Positions 46,101 to 57,449 of a DNA stretch of 64,000 nt are shown here, in pieces; position 1 is the first letter of the stretch, and each line of letters opens with the position of its first letter. The stretch is from positions 12,462,001-12,526,000 of the forward strand of contig NC_088319.1 in assembly GCF_910592395.1 (NCBI RefSeq). The letters run 5' to 3'. The notes beneath the pieces were generated by a model. That model was not told where the DNA came from. It did not search any database and saw nothing but the letters and a program-made list of their open reading frames with translations. This stretch comes from Lineus longissimus (taxonomy: Eukaryota > Nemertea > Pilidiophora > Heteronemertea > Lineidae). The position numbers and the translations under genes were made by a program.

Positions 46101-48692
46101 CCTTCAAAAGCATTAAAATATATATGACCCACCATGACAAAATGAGTCGCATGTCGCTCCGAGCTTGACAGGTTGAGACGGACTGGTTGTTCATTTCACT
46201 GTTGTCTGCCTTTTGTGAAATATGAGTACATCAATTTCTTCTATTATTTCCTGGTGTCATTTAAGGCTCATCTTCTGTGCGACATGCGACTCATTTTGTC
46301 GTGGTGGGTCACATATACAATGCCTTGTTTACGCCTTGCTAACTGATTCCACCCCTCAACACGGATGGAATGCTATCCCAAAAAGACACAAATGACCAGA
46401 ATTCCGGCGAAAAGAGGCCAGCTATGTATCAGTATTGCTAGCTCTCAATACACATGCTAGTGAAGTAATCCAGGACAGTGATGTTTTATTCAGTACATAG
46501 GAGCATTAGCAATGCTTCGGAACAGATCCTGCGTACCAGGTTGGCAGATTTTTTAGGGCGACGTGGCGACTTAAAAACCTAACTTTTACCTGCCTGGCTA
46601 TGGCATGTTACATCATAGTTTCTCAATACCTATATTGTCCCTTTAAAAGGCGGAAGATCAGAGACTTGAAGCTGACAAAAAGAAGCGAATTCTAGCCCGA
46701 GGAACCCACAGTGACCACCTGATGTTTATCAACGCGTATAACGGATGGTGTGAAGCCAAGCGGCATGGAAATTCAAAGGATTTCTGCAAGGAATTCTTTC
46801 TTTCGCCGAACATCTTGAAGGTGAGGTTCTTAGAGTGTCCTCGGAAGATCTATGACCTCTAATTTATCAACCTGCAGTGAGTTATACTTTAATGAATTAG
46901 AATAGAACCTCTCTATTAAGGATATCTTCGGCACTGACAAGTGCAATAGATTTATATATGTCCTGTTTAAAGAGGTTAAATTGAATAGAAAAAACAAATT
47001 TGGGACCTCAACTAAGTCTTTGTCCAAGGGGTATCAGGTGCGACTGAGCGCAGTATTTTCAACTTCTTCATGCACCATATAAGCGTTACGCAACTCTGGT
47101 ATTTTCCGTGGTTTTATGAAGCCTCATTTCCCTTCACAGGAGCTGAAGAAACGGCGGACCCAGTTTGCAGACATTCTGGTTGAACAAGGCTTCATTAATT
47201 CAGCAGAAGACGAAGACGCAAATGTCAACATGGAGAACGAGAATCTTCTACGAGCTGTCCTCTGTGTTGGCTTGTACCCAAATGTGGGGTTAATAAACAC
47301 TCAGAGGAGGGTTGAGGCATTAGGGTATGTTCTGTTGGATATCTTACTACAGTAGAACCTCCCTATCAAGGACACCCTCGGGATTGACCTGTACTGTCCT
47401 TAATAGGGAGAAGTCCTGATGAGAGAGGTCAGTCAAATTGAATGAGAACAACCAATTTGGGACCAACACACGGTCCTAAATAGAGAGGGTGTCCTTAATA
47501 GCTTAAAGAGAGGTGTCCGCTAAGGAAGGTTCCACTGTACTCTTTGCTCTAATAAAGTAATTCTAGTTCCTATCTGTTTCAGGGCGCATTACTATAAAGT
47601 CATAACATATGGAGAAGAAGTTAAATTGGCTAAAAAGTCTGTTAATTGTGACCAGCCAATTCCAGAACCTTTCATAGTTTATTTCGAGATGATGAAAACT
47701 TCTAAGGTTCGTATTTTCAGTGGGATTTTGAGTTCTTTTCGAGTTTTTTTTTGCATAGAGATGACTTTATAATCTTTTTGCAAATGTTGTTGCCGAGATT
47801 GCACAAATATCAACTGGTAAACCTGCATAGCATGTCATGTACATGGTCCCATAACGTGCGGGTGACGAGCATAGCACGTCATGCCCTCTAAAATACAAAT
47901 TTAATGGCTGCTGCAGTGAAAGGGCTTAATCAACTCTCACTTGCACCATTTTGGCTAGGTGTCCGTTGAGCTTGCTGAAATGATGTTCGATTTTCATCCT
48001 TTGCGATTTCAGATCTTCATTTTTGACTCCACCGGTATCTCGCTTAACCCGCTGATATTCTTTGGAAGAGATCTACAGATCAAGAGTCGCACCAAAGACG
48101 AAAATATCAATATGGCGGTCGATAATTGGACCCAGTTTGAAACGACTGTAGAGAAAGCCTTGGAATTACAGGTGAGTTATCACATGAGGGTGACAACAAC
48201 CCTGAGCCGATTTGGACTGGGTGGGGTTAATTTCATAATCAAATCACAAGCTGGTACTTCACATTTTCAGAGTTCTCAGATGGAGCTAAAATGTTGGCCA
48301 AAACATGGGCTTCGCCTGGCCTACATTTCATCTCCATGCACCCTTGCAGTTTTGGTGAGACAACCAATACCTCCAGTTCAATATCAATTCCTTAAACAAA
48401 AGAAATATTGCAAACTTTTATGACAACCTTAACTGACCATAAAGAAGAAGGACAACAGCAGTGCAGGTACTCAACCTGGTCGAGATAAACCAATGAGACC
48501 CTTCTTATCTATTTCCAGAACCTCCGCCAAGCGCTCTGGAGTGTTCTCGGGAAGAAGTTCAACAACCCCGGGCCAACAGATTGGAGTGAGATGGAGGAGG
48601 AGGGTCAAGTCATGAAGAAAGTCCTTCGCTTTATTACGGAAGATGTCTCAGTGGCTGTTGGTGACGAGGCAGACGGGGCTGGGATGTATTAG
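40170..48692 (+). CDS. hlC: DHX36-like DEAH-box RNA helicase, 841 aa
   Basis: Exons: 40170-40188, 40668-40831, 41231-41407, 41840-41922, 42239-42313, 42664-42830, 43124-43205, 43552-43641, 44064-44381, 44551-44694, 45097-45214, 45348-45449, 45817-45990, 46650-46820, 47140-47324, 47583-47706, 48013-48171, 48519-48692; 2526 nt, one frame, TAG at 48690-48692. ATG has A at -3 and G at +4; the first exon encodes only MAQRRH plus one base. Motifs: I GETGCGKS (about 79-86), Ia TQPRRIS, II DEIH (about 184-187), [40 protein letters not shown]; then HA2/ratchet ([20 protein letters not shown]) and OB-fold ([18 protein letters not shown]). Exon phases equal those of hlA. Motif IV has GWGPM where GWDxI is usual. 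The donor after 47706 is a weak GTTCGT. It lacks the DHX36 N-terminal G-quadruplex segment. Confidence 0.92.
40882..40982 (+). repeat. G-rich short tandem repeat in hlC intron 2
   Basis: Four variants of GGGGATTGGTGCCCCTTTT after a G run of ten; on the plus strand several GGGG runs fall within 100 bases. Confidence 0.8.
41063..41165 (+). mobile_element. SINE (family 3) 3' part
   Basis: GGTTTCCTCCTACTTTCATG and TTATAGAGCTGATAATATCC match the tail of the fuller copy at 41944-42150. Confidence 0.6.
41944..42150 (+). mobile_element. tRNA-derived SINE (family 3)
   Basis: Head GGAGTGGCGTAGTTGAAACG with the B-box-like ACAGGTCCGATTCTCGG. The body contains CGTCAGTTTCCTCCTTCTTA and TTTATAGAGCTAATAGTGTC. 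Lies in hlC intron 4. Confidence 0.65.
42836..42955 (+). repeat. Repeat A fragment starting at the hlC exon 6 donor
   Basis: ACAGTAGTACCTCTCTATTA begins immediately after the GTGAGT donor and runs to AACCACCAATTT. The 3' half is lost. Confidence 0.8.
42983..43090 (-). repeat. Second repeat A fragment in hlC intron 6
   Basis: CAGTGAAACCTATCTTAGCT, CTCTCTACTAAGGACACG, and TTTGGTCTTAAATTGGTCAT; lacks its right half. Confidence 0.75.
43242..43332 (+). repeat. GAGCCAAG-type simple repeat
   Basis: About ten loose iterations of GAGCCAAGAGCCAT in hlC intron 7. No regular period. Confidence 0.75.
43655..43800 (+). mobile_element. Possible degenerate tRNA-derived SINE
   Basis: The B-box-like GGGTTCAAAACCCTCC and a preceding weak A-box region suggest a tRNA-derived head. 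The body is not shared clearly with other copies in the window. Lies in hlC intron 8. Confidence 0.4.
46121..46317 (-). repeat. Repeat B (foldback MITE), copy 3, inverted
   Basis: Same family as 32118 and 35753 but in the opposite orientation; termini TATATGACCCACCATGAC and GTCGTGGTGGGTCACATA. Lies in hlC intron 13. Confidence 0.9.
46902..47037 (+). repeat. Repeat A, degenerate, in hlC intron 14
   Basis: AATAGAACCTCTCTATTAAG at the left, then AAATTTGGGACCTCAACTAA; right end lost. Confidence 0.75.
47349..47539 (+). repeat. Repeat A, complete, in hlC intron 15
   Basis: TACAGTAGAACCTCCCTATC to GGAAGGTTCCACTGTA. It starts 25 bases after the exon 15 donor and ends 43 bases before exon 16, so it makes up most of the intron. 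Confidence 0.9.
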
Positions 48693-49389
48693 TGCAAAAT
48701 GAGTCAGTTTATGTCGGACTGGGATCCAAATCCTGATCCTACCTTGATAGATGGATATCTGATGACGTCACAAAAGTGCATTGATTCAGACATTTTCTGC
48801 TCTGTACGGTTTATTTCTCTACCATTTGTAGCGAAATCTTCTTATTGTTAAACTGTAATTGTGTCCACCTCCTCAGGTGCAAGGTATGAATGAGAAATAC
48901 CCTGAATCAAAATGGCCCATCTGAGTGACCCCCAAAATGACCATTAGGCTTTAACTGACAATCCTTAACCGTATAGTCCTGTAGTTCGGTTTGGAAGCTC
49001 CAACTAGAGTCCCAATGAATGGACTATAAAGTGTATAAACGGATGGTGTATCATAAAGAGAGTGTAAATAATTGTATCCAAACCCACTGTGATATTTATT
49101 TACTTAATTGTATGTATGAGGAGAAGTGGTAATACATTTTGTATTGTTTTCTCAATGAAATGATTATCAGCAGGCCCTCTCAATTGTCAACAGGCCTTTT
49201 AGAAACACATTAGGTTCCATCATAGCAAATTGGCTCAATCAGTCTTCAGGAGGGATAAATAATTTTGTAACAAGTATTCGTTCTGCAAAAACAAGGGAGT
49301 TTGAAGTTGTCTCATGTGTGTTTGTCTAATGTACATTTTTGTATTATGTGTGTATGTATGCTAATTATATCCTTCCAACTGTCTAATGC

Positions 49390-49395
49390 AATAAA
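49390..49395 (+). terminator. Candidate poly(A) signal of hlC
   Basis: AATAAA in GCAATAAAATGG, about 700 bases after the hlC stop; the first canonical signal noticed downstream. Confidence 0.5.
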
Positions 49396-49511
49396 ATGGA
49401 AATGGAATGTACTCTCAGATCTTTTCTTCATTTGCAGTAGCCCTTCATGTCCCTCCGACAGTAGTGGTTTCATCCGTCTCTTCCTAGCTGGAATCATGCT
49501 CAGAGACGATT

Positions 49512-50562
49512 GTCTCTAACAGACATATGGACAATCGCCTCCAGGGAACATGGTCTCCCACCCGAACTGTACCCATTGCCTTTAGATAGCAGTCTATGTC
49601 ATTTGGGGACAGATTCTTTAAAGAGACAAGCCTCTAAGAAACATGGCATCCCCTTGCCAAATTGTACCCATCACCTTGAGGAACCTGTCTCTCATGTGAT
49701 TTGGGGAGATTTTTCCTACAGGCAAATCTTTCTCAGATATTACAATCTCTAACAGACATACTGACAATTGCTTAAGGAAAGATGGTCTGTCTCCCATTAC
49801 CGAACTTTACCCATTGCCTTGTGACAGCAGCCTATGTCATTTGGGGACAGATTTTTTGAAGAGAGAAGCCTCCAGGAAACATGGCATCCCCTTACCAAAT
49901 TGTACCTATCACCTTGAGAAACCTGTCTCTCATGTGATTTGGGGAGATTTTTCCTACAGGCAAATCTTTCTAAGATATTACAATCTCTAACAGACATACT
50001 GACAATTGCTTAAGGAAAGATGGTCTGTCTCCCATTACCGAACTTTACCCATTGCCTTGTGACAGCAGTCCATGTCATTTGGGGACAGATTCTTCGAAGA
50101 GAGAAGCCTCTAGGAAACATGGCATCCCCTTACCATATTGTACCTATCACCTTGAGAAACTTATCTCTCATATGATTTGGGAAGATTCTTCCTGCAGACA
50201 ACTTCCCAAATAGAATGAAGGACAATCTTCTCAAGGAAACGCACCATCCCCTTCCCAAATTGTACCTATCACCTTGAGAAACTCGTCTCTCATATGATTT
50301 GAGACGATTCTTCCTGCTGACATCTTCCCAAACAGACTGAAGGACAATCTTCCCCAGTAAACACGGCATTCCCTTCCCAATTTATACCCCTCTCCTTGAG
50401 AAACTTGTTTCTCATGCGATTTGAAAAGATTCTTCCTGTAGACAACTGCCTCGATCAGACATGATGACCATTGCCTCTGGGAAGAATTTGTCCCAAACCA
50501 CATTAGAGACAGGTGTGTCTCAAGGCGAGGGATACAATTTGGGAAGGGGATGCCATGTTTTC
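49512..50562. repeat. Higher-order tandem array (about 235-bp dimers of about 120-bp units)
   Basis: TCTCTAACAGACATA recurs at 49512, 49746 and 49984 (periods 234 and 238). Within each period two related half-units alternate: CCAAATTGTACCCATCACCT and CCGAACTTTACCCATTGCCT, each followed by CATGTGATTTGGGGA-like DNA. To the right the units lose the dimer pattern. The last unit (about 50503-50562) is inverted: AAGGGGATGCCATGTTTTCT. Confidence 0.85.
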
Positions 50563-51369
50563 TCCAGTCAGTATGGAACAAGATTGCAGTTGTCATCACT
50601 TGAAAAAAAAATTGATGGCCGGGAGCACCATTCATTTTTCCACCTGTCACCGTCTGAGTTGCGTGTAACTCTACCTGTGTGGTGGCAGCAAATGGAAAAC
50701 TGTCATAAAGAATAGCAGCGCTCTCGCTGGGGGGGAGGTCATCGTAAGCTCAGTGTGTCCTTATACTGAAGTTCCAGCGGTATTGCCTCCGTATAAGCCT
50801 CCGCCGTCGCGCGTTGTCTGGAAGCTGAGCAATGCCAATGCACTGAGGGCCAAGATGGTGTGTCATATGAGCTATCGGTTTATGAGTCGGACAACAGGTC
50901 ACAGGATAGACTAAGCGATGCTGTCCTTGCCAGCATGTACCAACAGTCAAAAACAATTGTCCACTGGTCTTCACGAAACCGCCAACGAACGACAACATCA
51001 CAAACTAAGCCTCGTGCGCGTCTGTGGATATTCATACGGGAGAAAGACCATTTTTCGTGTTTACTGTACTACTGGTGTCGTGGCGGTGTGCCTAGTTTTG
51101 GGTACAGAAAGTCACTAACCACAGGGGAAAGAAAAGAAGTTGTTGCTCTGATCGAATGGTTGGGTTATCACACGACACATACGTAAATCCGAACATGAGA
51201 AAAACCATTTGCGGCCGCTTTTGATAGCGCCGGCCGGCGTTGTGCGGCTGCTAAGAAACAAAGGTTTACGGCCAACTGATGTGTGAGCTAGGTTGTGACA
51301 ATATGTTGACTGAGTCATGGTGATGACTCTGATAACTTATTTATGTCTTTAATTGCACGAGGCCAAATA

Positions 51370-54300
51370 TCATTGTAAAGATACAGGTGGAATATCTACG
51401 AATAAGAAATGGGAGTGGGAGTCGGAAGGGTGCACAATCTTTCGGCAAATCAACCTGGGCATCGGCCGTTTTTTTATCCCCAGCGTCAGCCCCTCAAATA
51501 CCCATGTAAATTATTTTGATTTTTAATGGATTGTTGCTCTTGACGGATAGAAAGAGGTGATACTCAACAGCCGATGTCACCACGTTTTCTTGCCGATTGT
51601 AGGCCGGTGTAACAGCAACAAATGCCCCCCTGGAAAAAGTGTCCGGCCCTATTGTATTCTGCAATATGGTTCTATAGAGACCCTGACCGTCAATAGCTCA
51701 GAGATTGAAGCGCATAATAGAATACTTTGTTTCCCGGGCATTCTTTCCTAGGACATTTTAAACTTCTACACCTAGCTCATACATCAGGTGGCCGTATGAG
51801 ATTTGAACGAGGCGAAGGACTGAAATCGACCTGCTGCTACTAGGATTGACCTCTTGGCATAGGTTGTGATATTGTGATATTGAAGCAATGTGGGCCTGTA
51901 GCAGTACAGACCACTAGGCGTCTTAGTGCGCATGCATATATATTCATAACTTGGGTGTCAGAACGTACAGGACTCAATGTCACATGGAGTATGAATATCC
52001 AGATTCAGGTTGTGATATTGTATCAATCGAGACGTTTTATGTTGTACATAGTCATTGTCGTCTTCTTTAATTGGTCACTTTTCGTCTTGTGTGCAAAACA
52101 TCATGGAAGATTGTGCCGTTTTGACAGGGGGTGTGAAGAATGAGCATACATGTCGATAAGAGAGTCCTAAATGACCACGCCAATGTATATTCCGGTCCTG
52201 TAGCAGCTGGAAATGACAAATGGACTGCTGTAGTTTCATCACTGGTTGTGACTTTGTCCCATGCAGGAAATATAGATCACTTTAAAGGTTGTTGTCCAAT
52301 AGCTTGGACATCACTCCTGGACTATCCTAGCAGGTTGTGACTTTGTCCCAGGTAATATAGATCACTTTAAAGGTTGTTGTGGACACCAATGGCTTTGACA
52401 TCACTCCTGGACTATCCTAGCAGGTTGCGACTTTAAAGGTTGTTGTGGACACCAATGGCTTGGACATCACTCCTGGACTATCCTAGCAGGTTGTGACTTT
52501 GTCCAAGGCAATACAGATCACTTTGGCAGACCACTGAAATTATCAGGCCTATGGCAAAGCCATAAGAAACACCTATTCATAACCAATTCAGGGGTGGAGC
52601 ATACATTTTTTGGGCACTCAACATCTAATATTGCAAGGCAAAACTCACAGTATTCCCTAGGTCGAGTTTCTCTGGAGCGCCAGCCAGTCACAGAAATTAT
52701 ATCTTTGACTGTCAACTCCGACAGGGACGCATAGACAATGCTGTCCTTGCAAAGCATTTGGTTTGAAATGAAGCCTTATAATTTCATTTATTTTGCAGCT
52801 CCAATCCTGCAATGTTATGACATACACTTAAGCAAACCAAATGACAATATCGTACACTTTTTATTCTAATAACTACAAATGAAAAAAAGGCACTAATTTC
52901 TCAATTACATCCAGAGCTGGAACTACAAAGTTGAAACTTGGGTGATACAGTCTAAAGTTAATGCGAATTTCTGAGAACTTCTCACCTACATTTCACAAGG
53001 ACAAAAGAAGCAACACAAATTTACAACAAATTTCACAAATGATCAGTGTTTTTTCTCACAACTTCAATTCTTGCCAAGGACAAAAGGCCCTATGAATTTT
53101 ATCTTGATTGGCCCAAAAAATATTATGCATAACAAGCAACGCTAATTTACAAATGGAATAAAAGAGTTAACAGTTTTGGGGGAACTCCACATAACTGTCA
53201 GGTAATCACCCTCTCAACTGGTGAAAATCAGACTGGCCTGAAATTCTCATTATTGATCACCCCTCAGTGAAAATGAATCCAACAAAAAATGGGGTCATTG
53301 TATACAGTGGTACTGTATTACCCCTACGAGAAGCAACATGTCCTTCCTTTGTTGCTGTCCTCTGATCTCCAGTCCGAATGGTGTTGCCTCAGGGGTCAGC
53401 AGATCTTGGTGAGAAGTTGGCCATGGTACGGGACCTGCAACCCTCGGTCGTGAACTAGCCTAGATTTCTTAACCAGTAGGACCACGGTGCTATACCAGGT
53501 CTTTGATCAGCTGCACTATTTTCCTGTCTCGATCATCATTACGTTGACGAGGTGCTGAAAAGGATCACAATTTTCATTAGATTTTTTGTTCTAAATGATA
53601 AATCCATATCGACACGAAAGGGTCAGCGTAAACTTTAAATCTCACTACCTCCTCTTAAATTCACACACTTCTGAACTCAACACCCAGTCCAATGCACGCA
53701 CAATGCACATGGCATAGCACATGGTCAGCAGGCACTGAGACATTGTATTCCGTTTTTGTGCACGTTTTTCAATCGAAAAAACGCTCAAATTATTTATAAA
53801 ATCTAGTTTAACAGACATAGAAATACGCATAGAAGACAAATATCTGAATAAGGCAACTCGACCAGGATGCTGGAACTCCTACTCGACACTTTTTTTGGAG
53901 GAAATGAACGCCCATTTGTCAAAAATTCGGGCGCCACGACAATTTGTGCGCACTGCACAAAAATCATGAAATACTGCATCAAAAGTGAAAGAAGCAGATC
54001 AAAATCTATGTATGTTTGAGCTATGATATCTTATCTATCAACTTACCGCCCAAAAAGTATTTACTTGCGAAAAGAAACGTAAAATCAAAGTTTTTTGAGG
54101 AGAAATGTTCAAGCCCCCGCCAAAAGAATTTTGGCCACGTGGCAGACGAGAACCTCTTTGCGCATGACCGGAACTATGACGTCCATTCTCCAAGCGTCGT
54201 CAACGGTGATTATCGATGCCAAGTCTCACTCGATCTGCTGACTTTGTGAGAATTTCAGATTGATTGATGTCTCGTTAGGGAGTTTTTCCCGAATGTACGT

Positions 54301-54929
54301 TATGATGACGTGCCCGTTTAAACAGGACGTAACATCTATTTTAAAATGCGTTTCCAATGTGATTGCATGAGGGACAACCCATTTGTGTCGTCTATCAATG
54401 GAAACCTCCGATTCCCCTTATTCTGCAGGATGTTAAATCGGGCATTTTATTTCTTTAAATAAATCATAAGCGTCGCATTTGCTCCTGGCTCTGTTCACTA
54501 TCCCAAATGCCATGGCAATATTGCTAATTGGGCCGGACAATCACGGAAAACCCCAAATATTATGCATTTCTTCCTGAATAATTCTTACAGTGACCATTCT
54601 CCCGTGAAAGACAGTTGCTTACGCTACACAAAAATATTTTTAAAAATCGCAGGTCAACCATTGAACTTTTGAGATATGTTGAATTTTGCACAAATCAGCA
54701 AAAAACGCACCAACTGGCACTGGACGGCATTTCAACACGGGCCCGACGCACATCCCAAGTTCAGTGTATATTTGAGGGGCTAACGCTGGGGCCGGCCAAT
54801 ACCCATATTCCAGCGGATTCGGGTGCGTCCGCCGGGATGATTTGCCGAAAGTAGAAAGATTGTGCACCCTTCCGACTCCCTCTCCCATTTCTTATTCGTA
54901 TTGACATTCCACCTGTATCTTTACAATGA
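51370..54929. mobile_element. 3.56-kb unit with long inverted termini (non-autonomous element?)
   Basis: 51370-51452 is the near-perfect reverse complement of 54838-54929 (TCATTGTAAAGATACAGGTG outward, GTGCACAATCTTTC inward). The similarity continues inward on both sides to about 51510 and 54766 (CAGCGTCAGCCCCTCAAATA). The inside contains a tandem repeat (52243-52523) and no open frame resembling a transposase. Target duplications are not obvious. Confidence 0.75.
52243..52523 (+). repeat. Tandem repeat, four units (90, 90, 66, partial)
   Basis: Units start with GGTTGTGACTTTGTCCCA and contain ATCACTTTAAAGGTTGTTG and ACATCACTCCTGGACTATCC; the third has lost about 24 bases. Lies inside the 51370-54929 element. 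Confidence 0.9.
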
Positions 54930-56852
54930 CACAGACGAGAGTGGAAGGCTGCGAAGACAGCAGGCGGGATGCCAGAGATAAGATGAGATTAAGACGAAAG
55001 AAGGCTTTCATGAAGTCTTGAAGATTGAGATGAGACGGAGACGACATGGGGACGGCTGTGAAGACGGGAGGAAGAAAGATGGGTGTGACTATGAGCGGGG
55101 TGTTGTCCGAAATGAGATGACACAGAGAGCAAAAGGTCTATTTTAGGCCAGTTACGACAGGAATGGGATGCAAGAAAGAAAGATGACAGCAGACTGTCCA
55201 CTGCTTCCGGAGCGTAGCATATTGAACCACTTGCGAGGACCATTCTGGAGGGTACATCTATGCTAATACGTATCGCCCAAGAAAGTCTCTGGTACCGTAT
55301 CGCTTCAAAGAAAATTGACTACCTGGTGTCAATATTCATCATCATCATCATTATCATCTATTGGTGCTTTTGGAGGGGCATAAGTCAGTTTTTCACTTGA
55401 AGACAGTCACAATCTCACATGACACATCCTCCCCTGGGACAGTCTCCACAGATTTCAGAAATGCAGGGACAGGGATCTACCACCCAACAGATTCTTTTGG
55501 GCAGTCACAGTATCAAGTCTTGACCTAGAAGTCACTGAAGGATCAGCAAATAATAGTGCAGGACTTTTAAAACAGGGAGACTAAATCAACTTTTACACCA
55601 GGCATGAGTTTGCCATTGAAGTGCTGCCATATCGTTTGTCAGAACTGAAATATCTCGCTTGTGTTCGACGCAGTGGCACCTGGGGATTCATTTAGCAGTT
55701 CCTGGCAGGGAGGAAGCAGGAGGACAGCAGCAGTGCTTACTCCTGGAAATCTCAGTAGAATTTGTTGGTTTTTTTAGGCTAAATATGACTTTCTCTCCAT
55801 TTTTTTCTACTCAATGGAACAAAGTTTCGGTGTCCTAAACTGGGAACTTCCACTTCCCAAAATCAGCAGGCACTTGTGAGGACTACAACTGAGAACAGCT
55901 ATAGGCTTATGAATTAACAGAAATAAACACAAAAAGTTTTTGAAAAAAGTTTTATAAATTACAATAGATAAGTTAGTAGAAACAGGTAGCATTAATGGAA
56001 CCTAACAATAATCACACCTGGGGATAACAAGGGAAATCAAACATACAGGCAGTAATCAATATTTCATGATATCCCTTTTTCAGGTAGTGTTTCAAAGTGT
56101 CTTGCTTAAGGATACGAAGAAAAAACAGTCGGAAAAGAGCCCACAACCTCCTGAATATTAGCCCCGGGCTCCAACAACTACCTCACTAACTTTATATGCA
56201 ACAAAAATGTCACCAGATTCTCACATCTTTAAAATCCCATCAGCATATCTAGAAGACCAATGGTATAGTTCGACAAAGTCAATAAAAGCTTTTCATGTGC
56301 TTTCCATCTGTTACCAAGATCTTTAAAAAAAGAAATGTCCTGGGGAGATTTTGCTCACCTGGGAATCATTTAGTTGCAGATGCAAATTAATGACATACAT
56401 TATGGAGGTTCAATGACACTTTTAGAGTTTGACCTCTGTGAACTTGATAAACTAGGTCACAATTGACCTAAATTGGGTCAACTTGTACAGATGCCCAATA
56501 GGTGTCTCCATATAGGAAGTAGGTCAAATTGTGATGGTTTTTTTGGTGTCGAGTCATGTTGTCATAAGATATCCTCACATCAAAGTTTCAACTTTCTAGA
56601 CCCAATAAATGTGCCCCTATTGTTGACGGACGACGGACGGACCAACAGATGACGGACAAGATGTGATGACATAAGCTCACCCATGCGAGCTAAAACTGAC
56701 GAAAGACAATAAATGCTATAGAACTAAATACATACAAAACATGCTAATCATCTTTATTACCCAAGTTTTCTGTTACACCCTGTATACTGACATGCATGTG
56801 TCCTATACATTATAGAATGTACATAATTTCTGCAACCAGGATGAACTTGGGT

Positions 56853-57047
56853 TTAATAAAGGCCTACGCTGTTGCTCAAATACAGACTAAGTATGATGTT
56901 TTAGCATTACCATTGTGAAGACAGATAAACAAATACTGTAAATACCAAGTTTCAGCAAATTTGTATGCATAATAACTACACTACGGCATTGTGTATGCCT
57001 TCTATTTTTCTGCACCAGCAGTAATAACAAACGTCATACCCCTTTAA
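56853..57047 (+). repeat. Repeat C copy, intergenic
   Basis: TTAATAAAGGCCTACGCTGT at the left, ACCAAGTTTCAGCAAATTTG inside, ACGTCATACCCCTTTAAA at the right. Confidence 0.8.
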
Positions 57048-57449
57048 ACAATCTTTCAATGACCTGACACTGTTTCCAACTGCTCTTATGTAAAGGTCAC
57101 AATCCATAGCAAAGCAGGTCAAGTGCTTAAGTATTGCAGTGTGGTGTGCCCCAAGGTTCATACCTTGGACCACTATTGCTTTTGGTTTACATTTAGCCAC
57201 TAAACGAAGGCAAGAAATGAAAAAGATTATCAGGCAGCTCATTCAACAGGGTACAGAATTTCGATGTATCCTACTGACATGACTGATTTTATACAAACTT
57301 AGAATAGATATTTGGCACAAAGAGTATATTATTCTATTAAACTATACTTCAAAAGAAATAGTTTTAATGAAGCTTTTTAAACATGTTCTTAATGATTTGA
57401 AATAAAATTCAAACAATTGGATATGATTTCAAGTGAATCTGATATACAA

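Noticed and set aside
50860-51186. 108-aa ORF before the inverted-repeat unit
   Set aside because: No family signature, no splice partners; composition like the surrounding non-coding DNA.
53370-53510. Possible SINE head on the minus strand
   Set aside because: Only a vague A-box-like GTGGTCCTACTGGTTAAG and a poor B box; not supportable as an element.
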